Part shown: one piece after another, positions 16,172 through 24,919 of the stretch
How the letters are laid out: each line of letters begins with the position of its first letter
Numbering within the stretch: the first letter of the stretch is position 1
Source of the DNA: Metarhizobium sp017305935
GTDB lineage: Bacteria; Pseudomonadota; Alphaproteobacteria; Rhizobiales; Rhizobiaceae
Direction: 5' to 3'
Assembly (NCBI RefSeq): GCF_029601685.1
Contig: NZ_JARRIR010000015.1
Coordinates: 42,522-106,521, forward strand
Length of the DNA stretch: 64,000 bases
Notes under the pieces: model-generated
The model's input: only the letters and a program-made list of their open reading frames with translations
What the model was told of the DNA's origin: nothing
Database searches by the model: none
Position numbers and translations under genes: made by a program

Positions 16172-18622
16172 CTAAAGCTCCTTTTCGGGCTGGGGGGTGA
16201 GCGTTTGAAAACCGGGAAGAAGATCGATGGCCCAGCCGACGTCGCGGGCATCGAGCCATGCGGGGAGAAAGCCGTCGCGGCCGTGTTCGGCGACGAGGTT
16301 GGCGATCAGCGTCTGGTCGGATTTCGAGGACGCGGCGCAGAGCGCGAGGCCGAGTTCGGAAAGGCCGAGCTCGAACAGGCGATTTCCGCGGCGCGACTGG
16401 CAGTAGTAGTCCCGCTTGGGGGTCGCCCGCGCGAGGATCTCGATCTGGCGGTCGTTGAGGCCGAACCGCCTGTAGATCGCCGTGATCTGCGGTTCGATGG
16501 CTCGTTCGTTCGGCAGCAGCAGCCGAGTCGGGCAGCTCTCGATGATCGCCGGCGCGATGTCTGAATTGTCGATATCGGACAGCGACTGCGTAGCGAAGAT
16601 GACCGAGGCGTTCTTCTTTCTGAGCGTCTTCAGCCATTCGCGGAGCTGGCCGGCGAAGCCCTCGTCATCGAGGGCAAGCCATCCCTCGTCGATGATGAGC
16701 AAGGTCGGGCGGCCGTCCAGCCGGTCGCCGATGCGATGGAACAGGTAGGCGAGCACGGCGGGCGCGGCGCCCGTACCCACAAGGCCCTCGATCTCGAACG
16801 CCTGCACGTCGGCCGAGCCAAGATGTTCGGTCTCCGCGTCGAGCGGCCGACCATAGGGGCCGCCGACGCAATAGGGACGAAGCGCCTGCTTGAGATCGTT
16901 CGACTGGAGCAGAACGTTGAGGCCCGTGATCGTCCGTTCCTCGATCGGCGCGGATGCGAGCGAGGTCAACGCGGTCCAGATGTGCTCCTTCGCCTCGGGC
17001 GTAATCGTGATGCCCTCACGGGACAGGATCGCGACGATCCAGTCGGCGGCCCAGGCGCGCTCATAGGTGTCATGAATGCGGGCGAGCGGCTGGAGGGAGA
17101 CCGAGACATCGGAGCCTTCGGTAAGGCCGCCACCAAGATCATGCCAGTCGCCGCCCATGGCTAGCGCGGCCGCCCGGATCGACCCGCCGAAATCGAACGC
17201 GAAGACCTGGCTGCGTGGGTAGCGGCGGAACTGCAAAGCCATGAGGGCGAGCAGCACGGACTTGCCCGCGCCGGTCGGGCCGACCACCAGGGTATGGCCG
17301 ACGTCGCCGACATGCAGAGACAACCGGAACGGGGTCGAGCCTTCGGTCTTGCCGTAAAGCAAGGGGGGCGCATTGAAGTGCTCGTCCCGTTCCGGCCCCG
17401 CCCACACGGCGCTCAGGGGGATCATGTGGGCGAGATTGAGTGTCGAGATCGGCGGCTGGCGGACATTGGCGTAGGCATGGCCCGGCAAGCTGCCGAGCCA
17501 TGCGTCAACGGCGTTCACGGTCTCGATCATGGCCGTGAAGTCGCGACCCTGAATGACCTTCTCGACCAGCCGCAGTTTCTCGTCGGCAAGGCGCGCGTCG
17601 GCGTCCCAGACGGTGATGGTCGCCGTGACGTAGGCCAGCCCGGCCACGTCGGCGCCGAGCTCCTGTAGCGCGAGATCGGCGTCCGCCGCCTTGTTCGCCG
17701 CGTCAGTGTCCACGAGCACGGACCGCTCGTTGGTCATCACTTCCTTCAGGATCGCCGCAATGCTCTTGCGCTTGGCGAACCACTGCCGGCGGATCTTGGT
17801 CAGGAGTTTCGTCGCGTCGGTCTTGTCGAGCAGGATCGCGCGCGTCGACCAGCGATATGGAAAGGCCAGCCGGTTGAGGTCGTCGAGCAACCCGGGCGTC
17901 GTTGCCGTCGGGAACCCGATGATAGTTAGAATGCGCAGGTTCTGGTCGCCAAGGCGCGGTTCCAGCCCGCCGGTCAGCGGCTGGTCGGCCAGAAGCGCAT
18001 CGAGGTAGACCGGGGTTTCGGGGACGCGGACGCGGTGACGCTTCGTCGAAATCGTCGAATGCAGGTAGGTCAGCGTCTCGCCATCATCGAGCCAGCGGCA
18101 GGACGGCATGAAGCCGTCGAGAAGCGCCAGCACGCGGTCGGTGCGATCGGTGAAGGCCCGCAGGATCTCGTGCGGATCGATGCCCGAACGTTCGCGGCCT
18201 TCGTACAGCCAGGACTCGGTGCGTGCGGCTTCCTCCGCTGGCGGAAGGAACAAGAAGGTCAGGAAGTAGCTGGAGACGAAATGGGCGCCCGCTTCCTCGA
18301 ACCCCGCCTTGCGCTCGGCATCGACCAGGCCGGAAGCCGGATCGGGGAAACTGCTGTCCGGATAGGTGTCGGCTTCGTGACGCTGCGCTTCGACGAAGAT
18401 GCTCCAGCCCAAGCCAAGCCTACGGAAGGCGTTGTTGATACGGCTGGCGACGGCGACCAGCTCGGCCGCGACGGCGGAATCAAGATCGGGACCGCGGAAC
18501 TTCGCGGTGCGCTGGAACGATCCGTCCTTGTTGAGCACGACGCCTGTAGCAACGAGCGCGACCCAGGGCAGATAGTCCGCAAGACGCGATGCTGAGCCGC
18601 GATATTCGGCAAGGTTCATCAT
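16172..18622 (-). CDS. trbE: Conjugal transfer ATPase TrbE (VirB4-like)
   Basis: 816 residues, full length for TrbE. Walker A GPTGAGKS lies at about 448-455 and Walker B LLIIDEGW at about 641-648, followed by the VirB4 region SVIFATQSLSDIDNS. It is the inner-membrane-associated ATPase energising pilus assembly and substrate transfer. It sits between trbD (14-bp gap) and trbJ (2-bp gap) in a tightly packed operon. Confidence 0.97.
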   Translation of the reverse strand: MMNLAEYRGSASRLADYLPWVALVATGVVLNKDGSFQRTAKFRGPDLDSAVAAELVAVASRINNAFRRLGLGWSIFVEAQRHEADTYPDSSFPDPASGLVDAERKAGFEEAGAHFVSSYFLTFLFLPPAEEAARTESWLYEGRERSGIDPHEILRAFTDRTDRVLALLDGFMPSCRWLDDGETLTYLHSTISTKRHRVRVPETPVYLDALLADQPLTGGLEPRLGDQNLRILTIIGFPTATTPGLLDDLNRLAFPYRWSTRAILLDKTDATKLLTKIRRQWFAKRKSIAAILKEVMTNERSVLVDTDAANKAADADLALQELGADVAGLAYVTATITVWDADARLADEKLRLVEKVIQGRDFTAMIETVNAVDAWLGSLPGHAYANVRQPPISTLNLAHMIPLSAVWAGPERDEHFNAPPLLYGKTEGSTPFRLSLHVGDVGHTLVVGPTGAGKSVLLALMALQFRRYPRSQVFAFDFGGSIRAAALAMGGDWHDLGGGLTEGSDVSVSLQPLARIHDTYERAWAADWIVAILSREGITITPEAKEHIWTALTSLASAPIEERTITGLNVLLQSNDLKQALRPYCVGGPYGRPLDAETEHLGSADVQAFEIEGLVGTGAAPAVLAYLFHRIGDRLDGRPTLLIIDEGWLALDDEGFAGQLREWLKTLRKKNASVIFATQSLSDIDNSDIAPAIIESCPTRLLLPNERAIEPQITAIYRRFGLNDRQIEILARATPKRDYYCQSRRGNRLFELGLSELGLALCAASSKSDQTLIANLVAEHGRDGFLPAWLDARDVGWAIDLLPGFQTLTPQPEKEL

Positions 18623-18636
18623 CGGCAGCGCCTCCC

Positions 18637-18918
18637 TCAGACCGCGAGGAAAGCCGGGATGCGCAGGTGCCTGCGGCCGACCTCGACAAAGAGCGGGTCA
18701 CGGCGGGCGGCCCAGACGGCGATGAAATGGCCGATTGCCCAGATTGCGATCCCGACCAGCCAGAGCCGCAGGCCCAAGCCGACCGCTCCGGCCAGCGTGC
18801 CGTTCATGATGGCGATCGATCGCGGGGCGCCGCCGAGCAGGATGTGCTCGGTCAGAGCGCGGTGGACCGGCACCGTGTAACCCGGCACCTCGTCCAATTG
18901 TTCGAACGCGACCGCCAT
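18637..18918 (-). CDS. trbD: Conjugal transfer protein TrbD (VirB3-like)
   Basis: 93 residues with the VirB3 hallmark of an N-terminal PVHRALTEHILLGGAPRS followed by one or two hydrophobic helices (GTLAGAVGLGLRLWLVGIAI). VirB3-type proteins bind the VirB4 ATPase at the inner membrane. Its start overlaps the trbC stop by one base. Confidence 0.93.
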   Translation of the reverse strand: MAVAFEQLDEVPGYTVPVHRALTEHILLGGAPRSIAIMNGTLAGAVGLGLRLWLVGIAIWAIGHFIAVWAARRDPLFVEVGRRHLRIPAFLAV

Positions 18919-19328
18919 CAGACGAGCGCTCCGCCGCCAAAGGAGAAGAACGACAGGAAGAAGCTCGACGCGGCGAATGCGATCGAGAGGCCGAAGACGA
19001 TCTGGATCAGCCTACGGAAGCCGCCACTCGTATCGCCAAAGGCGAGCGCAAGGCCCGTCGCGATGATGATGATCACCGCGACGATCTTGGCGACCGGCCC
19101 TTCGATCGACTGGAGGATCTGCTGAAGGGGTTGCTCCCAGGGCATCGATGAGCCGGAGGCATAGGCTGGCGACGTGGCGGCCAGCATCATGATGGTGAGG
19201 AGCGCAGTCGATGCGGAGAGACGCTTGTAGGCACCGCGCATGAGCGAGCCGACCGGCGGCTCCCGATGGGCGGGGATCGTGGACAGGACGGGCGGGTTGG
19301 TGACATCCGGAATGGCGGGCGAATTCAT
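18918..19328 (-). CDS. trbC: Conjugal transfer pilin TrbC (VirB2-like)
   Basis: 136 residues: an N-terminal leader, a first hydrophobic segment ending near SPAYASG (probable processing site), then two transmembrane helices (VAKIVAVIIIIATGLALAFG and IVFGLSIAFAASSFFLSFF). This is the prepilin of the conjugative pilus. The TraF peptidase at 26.1-26.6 kb is the natural candidate for its maturation (inference from IncP systems). Confidence 0.93.
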   Translation of the reverse strand: MNSPAIPDVTNPPVLSTIPAHREPPVGSLMRGAYKRLSASTALLTIMMLAATSPAYASGSSMPWEQPLQQILQSIEGPVAKIVAVIIIIATGLALAFGDTSGGFRRLIQIVFGLSIAFAASSFFLSFFSFGGGALV

Positions 19329-20305
19329 TCAGCTTCTCCGTTCGGGGTGGTTGCGGGGGTGATGCGGTAATCGCCGTCCGGGCCGAGCCCTTCGACGCGG
19401 GCGAGCTCGGCCAGCCGGCGGGCGGAACCACGACCGGAGAGGACGGCGACGAGATCGATCGTCTCGGCGATCAGCGCGCGCGGGACGGTGACGACGGCCT
19501 CCTGGATGAGTTGCTCGAGGCGGCGCAGCGCGCCGATGCCGGAACCGGCATGGATCGTGCCGATGCCGCCGGGGTGGCCGGTGCCCCACGCCTTGAGAAG
19601 GTCGAGGGCTTCGGAGCCCCGTACCTCGCCGATCGGAATACGATCGGGTCGCAGGCGCAGCGAGGAGCGGACGAGATCCGAGAGCGTCGCCACGCCGTCC
19701 TTCGTCCGCATCGAGACGAGGTTCGGCGCGGCGCATTGCAGCTCGCGCGTGTCCTCGATGATAACGACGCGATCGGCGCCCTTCGCCACTTCGGCGAGCA
19801 GTGCGTTCGTGAGTGTGGTCTTGCCCGTCGATGTGCCGCCCGCGACGAGAATGTTGGCGCGGGATGCGACAGCCATTCGCAGCGCGATGGCCTGATCGGC
19901 NNNNNNNNNNNNNNNNNNNNNNNNNNNNNNNNNNNNNNNNNNNNNNNNNNNNNNNNNNNNNNNGGCGAAAGCTGGAGACGCGACGACGGGAGGGAGCAAG
20001 CCTTCAAACCGTTCGCCGGTTTCGGGCAGTTCGGCCGATACACGCGGGGAGCGCGCATGCACTTCGGCGCCGACATGGTGCGCGACCAGGCGCACGATGC
20101 GTTCGCCATCAGCGGGCGTCATTGTCTCGCCGGTATCGGCCAGCCCTTCGGAAAGCCGATCCACCCAGATGCGGCCATCGGGGTTCAGCATGACCTCGAC
20201 CACGGCCGGTTCCTCCAGAAACCGGGCGATGGCGGGTCCGAGCGCGGTGCGCAGCATGCGAGCGCCGCGCTGGATCGCTTCCTGTCTCTGGTGAGTGGAT
20301 GCCAT
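19325..20305 (-). CDS. trbB: P-type conjugative transfer ATPase TrbB (VirB11-like), interrupted by an N run
   Basis: Hexameric secretion ATPase driving pilus biogenesis. The N-terminal domain reads through VVEVMLNPDGRIWVDRL and ETGERFEGLLPPVVASPAFA; after the unknown bases come Walker A GGTSTGKT (about 155-162), the Asp box IIEDTREL, and GTGHPGGIGTIHAGS. The 63 N bases (19901-19963) equal 21 codons and keep the frame. They cover the segment where TrbB normally has an IRK...FTLDDYV-like stretch. Confidence 0.93.
   Translation of the reverse strand: MASTHQRQEAIQRGARMLRTALGPAIARFLEEPAVVEVMLNPDGRIWVDRLSEGLADTGETMTPADGERIVRLVAHHVGAEVHARSPRVSAELPETGERFEGLLPPVVASPAFAXXXXXXXXXXXXXXXXXXXXXADQAIALRMAVASRANILVAGGTSTGKTTLTNALLAEVAKGADRVVIIEDTRELQCAAPNLVSMRTKDGVATLSDLVRSSLRLRPDRIPIGEVRGSEALDLLKAWGTGHPGGIGTIHAGSGIGALRRLEQLIQEAVVTVPRALIAETIDLVAVLSGRGSARRLAELARVEGLGPDGDYRITPATTPNGEAE
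19901..19963. other. 63-base run of N inside trbB
   Basis: The only ambiguous bases in the window. The length is an exact multiple of three and the flanking trbB frame resumes in register with about the expected number of missing residues. It therefore looks like a masked or correctly sized gap, not a rearrangement. Confidence 0.95.
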
Positions 20306-20495
20306 ATCGTCCCCATTTCTCGTGGGGACGCGACAGATGACCCCCGGATCGGGGATGATTAAAAGGGCCCGGAATTAGGCTGATTCAACAAGTTTCGGTC
20401 GTAGTAGTAGTGTGGCGTGCAAATACAGGAGAACGGCGGCGCGGCCCTATTCTTGAACTTGTCGATCCCGCCCCCAGATGCCGCGCGCGAGGAGG

Positions 20496-20924
20496 TCAGG
20501 TGTCCGATTCGGGCTTATCCTCCGAAATCTCCTGCCGCAGCTTCGGCCCCTGCGCCAAGCGTCGACCCAGCGCCGTAATGAACGCTTCGTAACGCTCGCT
20601 GGATTTCGCTCGCGCCGCCTGCGCCGCCGGCTCCGGGAGGGCGGGCGTCGTGGTGATCCAGAAGCGGATGAACACCGCCAGGGTCTCCACCGCGATGCCG
20701 ACATCGCGTTCGAGGCGTGTCATTCGACGATCGAGCTGGTCGAGGCGTTTTGAAAAGATGGCTTCGCGCCGTTCGGCGTCGTCCGGCGAGAGGAAGGACG
20801 CGATGGCTGCCTCGGCGATCATGGACTGTGATTGCTCGCGGCGTGCGGCGAAATCTGCCAGCGTCTTTTCGACCTCGGGGTCGAGATAGATCGTTGTCTT
20901 TCTCTTTTTTCGGCGAACGGTCAT
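20496..20924 (-). CDS. CopG-type ribbon-helix-helix protein of the transfer region
   Basis: 142 residues. The N-terminus KRKTTIYLDPEVEKTLADFA is a ribbon-helix-helix strand-helix, followed by a predicted coiled coil (FSKRLDQLDRRMTRLERDVG) and one hydrophobic helix (LAVFIRFWITTTP). It sits 5 bp downstream of traG and is transcribed with it. It may be an accessory DNA-binding protein of the relaxosome or coupling complex, or a repressor of the transfer genes. Confidence 0.75.
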   Translation of the reverse strand: MTVRRKKRKTTIYLDPEVEKTLADFAARREQSQSMIAEAAIASFLSPDDAERREAIFSKRLDQLDRRMTRLERDVGIAVETLAVFIRFWITTTPALPEPAAQAARAKSSERYEAFITALGRRLAQGPKLRQEISEDKPESDT

Positions 20925-20929
20925 GGTGG

Positions 20930-22912
20930 CTACAGCTCCATGCCGTCGTTGGGATCAAGAGAGACCTGCCGTGCGATGCCCTGCATCTGCCGGATCATGC
21001 GACGGTTCCCCACGGCCTCCTCTTCGGCGTCATCCGGGAGGTCGATCTCGAATTCGTTTTCGATGGGCGCCTTTTTCTCAACCGGCTTTACGCGGCTCAG
21101 CTCGGGTTGCAGCCGACGTTCGGAACTGGTGGTGTCCTCATCGTCCGAGGAGGCCGCGGTCGTCGCGATCTCTTCCGGGCGCGGTGGTATCGGCAGGCTG
21201 CTCCAGTCGTCCGGGCCGGTGCTGTCAGGTCGTTTCGGCTCCGGCGGCGCCAGCACCCGCTCCTTGAAGCGGGCATCCTCGTAATAGCGCGCCTTCTTCG
21301 CCCGGATCGGCGGGATGCCGGCGACCATGACGATCTCGTCGGTCGGCGGAAGCTGCATGATCTCGCCTGGCGTCAGCAACTGACGGGCGGTCTCCGAGCG
21401 CGACACCATCAGATGGCCTAACCACGGCGACAGGCGGTGGCCGGCGTAGTTCTTCATGGCCTTCATTTCGGTGGCTGTGCCCAGCGCGTCCGAGACGCGC
21501 TTGGCGGTGCGTTCGTCGTTCGTGGCGAAGCTGACCCGGACATGGCAATTGTCGAGGATCGAGTTGTTCGGGCCATAGGCCTTTTCGATCTGGTTGAGGC
21601 TCTGCGCGATCAGGAACGCTTTGAGTCCGTAGCCCGCCATGAAGGCCAGCGCGCTTTCGAAGAAGTCGAGCCTGCCGAGGGCTGGAAACTCGTCGAGCAT
21701 CAGCAAGAGACGATGCCGCCCGACCTTGGCCTGCAGGTCCTCGGTTAGGCGCCGCCCGATCTGGTTGAGCAACAACCGGATCAACGGCTTGGTGCGATTG
21801 ATGTCGGAGGGCGGCACGACGAGGTAGAGCGTCGTGGGATGCTCGCCGCCCACGATGTCGCTGATCCGCCAGTCGCAGCGGCTCGTCACCGCAGCGACCA
21901 CCGGGTCACGATAGAGGCCGAGGAAGGACATCGCCGTCGAGAGCACGCCCGAACGCTCGTTGTCGGATTTGTTCAGTAGCTCGCGCGCCGCGCTGGCGAC
22001 GACGGGGTGCGGACCGGCTTCGCCGAGATGCGCAGTCTTCATCATCGACCTCAGCGTCGACTCGACAGGCCGCTTTGGGTCGGAAAGGAAGTTGGCGACG
22101 CCCGCGAGGGTCTTTTCCGGCTCGGCATATAGGACGTGAAGGATCGCGCCGACCAGAAGCGAATGGCTGGTTTTTTCCCAGTGGTTCCGTTTGTCCAGGC
22201 TACCCTCGGGATCGACCAGGATGTCGGCGATGTTCTGGACATCGCGAACCTCCCATTCACCGCGCCTGACCTCGAGCAGCGGGTTATATGCCGATGATTC
22301 CGGATTGGTCGGATCGAAGAGCAGCACCCTGCCGTGCCGGGATCGGAACCCGGCCGTGAGCGTCCAGTTCTCCCCCTTGATGTCGTGAACGATGGCCGAG
22401 CCGGGCCAGGTGAGAAGCGAGGGCACGACGAGGCCGACGCCCTTGCCCGAACGGGTCGGCGCAAAGCACAGCACATGCTCGGCGCCATCGTGCCGCAGAT
22501 AGTCGCGCTCGTATCGACCGAGAACGACTCCGTCCGGACCGAGCAGGCCGGCGTCGCGGATCTCCTGATCCTGCGCCCAGCGCGCCGAGCCGTAGGTGGC
22601 GACATTCTTCGCCTCGCGCGCACGCCAGACCGACATGCCGATTGCGACGGCGATCGCAATGAAGCCACCCGACGCGGCGATCACGCCGCCCACGGCGAAG
22701 ATGCCTGGGGCGTAGGCGTCGTAGAAATACCACCACCACATGATGGCGGCCGGAAAGTAGACCGGCACGCCGAACAGCGTGAACCACGGCTCGCCGAGCT
22801 GCGCCTGATAGCCGAGGCTCCACGCGACATACTGCGTCGCGCCCCAGACGGTGGTGAGGACGATCGCAAACACGATCAGGATCTGTCCCCAAAGGATTTT
22901 GGTGGCGGACAT
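20930..22912 (-). CDS. traG: Type IV coupling protein TraG (VirD4-like)
   Basis: 660 residues. Two hydrophobic blocks occupy the first 105 residues (membrane anchor). Walker A APTRSGKG lies at about 148-156 and Walker B LLMLDEFPALG at about 401-411, with DLVGGEH/LYLVVPPSD-type motifs between them. It delivers the relaxase-bound strand to the Trb channel. The C-terminus is acidic (DDAEEEAVGNRR). It lies 24 bp downstream of the relaxase gene. Confidence 0.96.
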   Translation of the reverse strand: MSATKILWGQILIVFAIVLTTVWGATQYVAWSLGYQAQLGEPWFTLFGVPVYFPAAIMWWWYFYDAYAPGIFAVGGVIAASGGFIAIAVAIGMSVWRAREAKNVATYGSARWAQDQEIRDAGLLGPDGVVLGRYERDYLRHDGAEHVLCFAPTRSGKGVGLVVPSLLTWPGSAIVHDIKGENWTLTAGFRSRHGRVLLFDPTNPESSAYNPLLEVRRGEWEVRDVQNIADILVDPEGSLDKRNHWEKTSHSLLVGAILHVLYAEPEKTLAGVANFLSDPKRPVESTLRSMMKTAHLGEAGPHPVVASAARELLNKSDNERSGVLSTAMSFLGLYRDPVVAAVTSRCDWRISDIVGGEHPTTLYLVVPPSDINRTKPLIRLLLNQIGRRLTEDLQAKVGRHRLLLMLDEFPALGRLDFFESALAFMAGYGLKAFLIAQSLNQIEKAYGPNNSILDNCHVRVSFATNDERTAKRVSDALGTATEMKAMKNYAGHRLSPWLGHLMVSRSETARQLLTPGEIMQLPPTDEIVMVAGIPPIRAKKARYYEDARFKERVLAPPEPKRPDSTGPDDWSSLPIPPRPEEIATTAASSDDEDTTSSERRLQPELSRVKPVEKKAPIENEFEIDLPDDAEEEAVGNRRMIRQMQGIARQVSLDPNDGMEL

Positions 22913-22936
22913 GGCGATAATCCTTTCTGACTGAGG

Positions 22937-24676
22937 TTAGAGGCCGAGCCCGCGCTTCCGACCGAAATCCCAGTCGACGCCGCCGTCGTCGCGCGAGACG
23001 CCGGAGACGTGGCGGCCGATCTGCTTTTCGAGCGAGGGAGACCAGGGCACGAGCTGGAAGCCGAGGCCGTCGTCGATCATGGCGAAGCGGCCGGAGGCGA
23101 GTGCAAAGCGCTGGCGATAGGAGCCGGCGACATATTCGCCTGTCCCGGCCTGAGCGAACGGCAGCCCGGTCTCGGCGGCGAGCTTTTCTCCGAGCGCATT
23201 GACCTCACGGTCGCGCAGCGTGTTGAGCAGGCGGCGTGCGAAGACGATGCGTCCGCCCTGACGATCGGCGAGCCCCTCACCGATCAGATGCTCGGCGCGT
23301 TCTTCCATGGCCTGGCGGACTTCCGAGCCAAAGCCACCTTCGGAAAGCGCGACCGGCTCACGGGCGATGGCCTGCCGGTCGAGCCAGGTGGCGCCGGTCG
23401 CGTTCACCTGGGCGCCGAGATCGAGATCGGACCTAACGGCGAGCGCCACCCGACGCTGACCCTGCGCATCCTCATAGGCGCGCAGCTCGACGATCGAGCC
23501 GGGCGGGCTGTCGCCGGCTGCGTCGAGGTGCGGCAGCCGGATGTGATGCGTACGGCCGTCCACACCGTCGACGACGGCGTAGGCGGACCCTTTCAGCTCG
23601 TCGTCAAGGCCACGCTCGACCAGTCGGCCGACGACGGGCACGTCGAGGCTTTCGCCGGCCAGCACGTAGCTCGCAGATCCGCGTTCGATGCCGCGCTCGG
23701 TCAGCGCGCGGTGCATACGTTTGATGATGTCGCCGCGTTCGCCGAGTTCGCGCAGGACGGTTTCCGCTTCCGGCTTGATGAACCATTGGGAGTGGCCTAC
23801 CTGCCCGGCGACGCCGAGGGTTTCGAGCGTGCGCAGGCGGCCGACCTTCAGCGCATGAAACTCGTCAGGCTGGCGATCTGCGAGCGGGGCGAGATCGATG
23901 ATGCCGGACTTGCCGGCGTCGCGGACGAGTTGCCGATCGAGCTGGGTCCACCGCTCTGCCGTGATCTGGCTTTCGAGGCTGCGGCGGATATCAAGGTCGG
24001 TGCGTGGCCCCAGCTCATGGCTGATGAGATCGCGCGCGCGGTCACGCATCCCCTCTTTGATGTAGTCGCGGGAGATCACGAGGTCCTGGCCGTCGTCCCG
24101 CACGCCCCGCACGATAAGATGGATATGCGGATGCTGCGTATTCCAGTGATCGACGGCCACCCAGTCGAGCCGCGTGCCGAGATCTTTTTCCATCTGGCCG
24201 ACGAGATCGCGGATGAACGATCGAAGGTCGGACATGTCGGGAGCATCGTCAGGCGATACGATGAACCGGAAATGATGCCGGTCGTCTCCGCAGCGCTCGG
24301 CGAAGGCTCGCCCATCGGCGTCCTCGGTTCCGGGCCCGAACAATCGGGCCTTCTCGCCGTCACGGGTCACACCGTCGCGACGCAGATAATCGAGATGCGT
24401 CCCCAGCGGCGCGGACCGTGGGCTGTGGCGGACCACGCGCGCCTTGACGACGGCGCCGCGGGTCCGCGACGTGATCAGGCGATTGGCCTGGATGCTGGCG
24501 CGCTGGCCACGGCCGAAGCGGGATCGATTGCCCGAGGTGACGCGGCCGGACCGTGAGACGCCGCCGCCTGCCTTCTTCGCAGCGGCGAGCGCCTGCGCGA
24601 CAAAGGGACGAGCCTGCTGCGCGCGGGTGGATCGGATGCGCCCGGGACGGACGCGGAATTCGCGTTCATCGGACAT
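22937..24676 (-). CDS. Conjugative relaxase, VirD2/MOBP type with DUF3363
   Basis: 579 residues. It nicks oriT and stays covalently on the 5' end of the transferred strand. The metal-binding histidine motif is visible as HWNTQHPHIHLIVRG (about 175-189), preceded by HLDYLRRDGVTRDG. The C-terminal half matches the DUF3363 extension usual for this ICE relaxase group. The start at 24676 (MSDEREFRV) is preferred over the further upstream frame because that part overlaps the oriT candidate. Basic N-terminus (about residues 8-75). Confidence 0.93.
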   Translation of the reverse strand: MSDEREFRVRPGRIRSTRAQQARPFVAQALAAAKKAGGGVSRSGRVTSGNRSRFGRGQRASIQANRLITSRTRGAVVKARVVRHSPRSAPLGTHLDYLRRDGVTRDGEKARLFGPGTEDADGRAFAERCGDDRHHFRFIVSPDDAPDMSDLRSFIRDLVGQMEKDLGTRLDWVAVDHWNTQHPHIHLIVRGVRDDGQDLVISRDYIKEGMRDRARDLISHELGPRTDLDIRRSLESQITAERWTQLDRQLVRDAGKSGIIDLAPLADRQPDEFHALKVGRLRTLETLGVAGQVGHSQWFIKPEAETVLRELGERGDIIKRMHRALTERGIERGSASYVLAGESLDVPVVGRLVERGLDDELKGSAYAVVDGVDGRTHHIRLPHLDAAGDSPPGSIVELRAYEDAQGQRRVALAVRSDLDLGAQVNATGATWLDRQAIAREPVALSEGGFGSEVRQAMEERAEHLIGEGLADRQGGRIVFARRLLNTLRDREVNALGEKLAAETGLPFAQAGTGEYVAGSYRQRFALASGRFAMIDDGLGFQLVPWSPSLEKQIGRHVSGVSRDDGGVDWDFGRKRGLGL

Positions 24677-24687
24677 GACGCATCTCC

Positions 24688-24840
24688 GCGCGGTGCGAAA
24701 CACCACGCAAAAACAGTAAGATGGGCGTGCGGCGCACGGTGCGCGAATACGCTGCACGGTGCGGAACGCGCCAAAAACATGAACAAAAACAACCGACCGA
24801 CGGACGCGCACCGTGCGCCCTTTTATCCTGCCATCGTCCG
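24688..24840 (+). other. oriT: Candidate origin of transfer (oriT) with IncP/VirD2-like nic
   Basis: Immediately upstream of the relaxase start lies TATCCTG|CC (24824-24832), matching the conserved core of IncP and VirD2 nic sites (ATCCTG|Y), with the cut predicted between 24830 and 24831 on the plus strand. Eleven bp before the cut ends a perfect 14-bp inverted repeat: GGCGCACGGTGCGC (24731-24744) against GCGCACCGTGCGCC (24806-24819). The core GCACGGTGCG recurs directly at 24754-24763, and GCGCGGTGCG at 24688-24697. In RP4 the accessory protein binds an inverted-repeat arm just beside nic, so the layout agrees. The repeats may also serve as operators for relaxase transcription. Confidence 0.7.
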
Positions 24841-24919
24841 GTCGCTGCGCCTGCCCCCACCCCCGGCGTTCTCCATGGCACGCCAGAGCCCGAGGGGATG
24901 CACCTTGATGGCGGGCCGC

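Noticed and set aside
15402..16637. TrbJ as a 411-residue protein
   Set aside because: The first 155 residues are Arg/Pro-rich shadow sequence of trbE; a signal peptide begins at 16169.
23009..24556. 515-residue plus-strand frame opposite the relaxase
   Set aside because: Antisense shadow; no motif and no ribosome-binding site.
22937..24811. Relaxase start placed about 45 codons further upstream
   Set aside because: The added part lies within the oriT repeats and has an atypical composition; the MSDEREFRV start matches the family.
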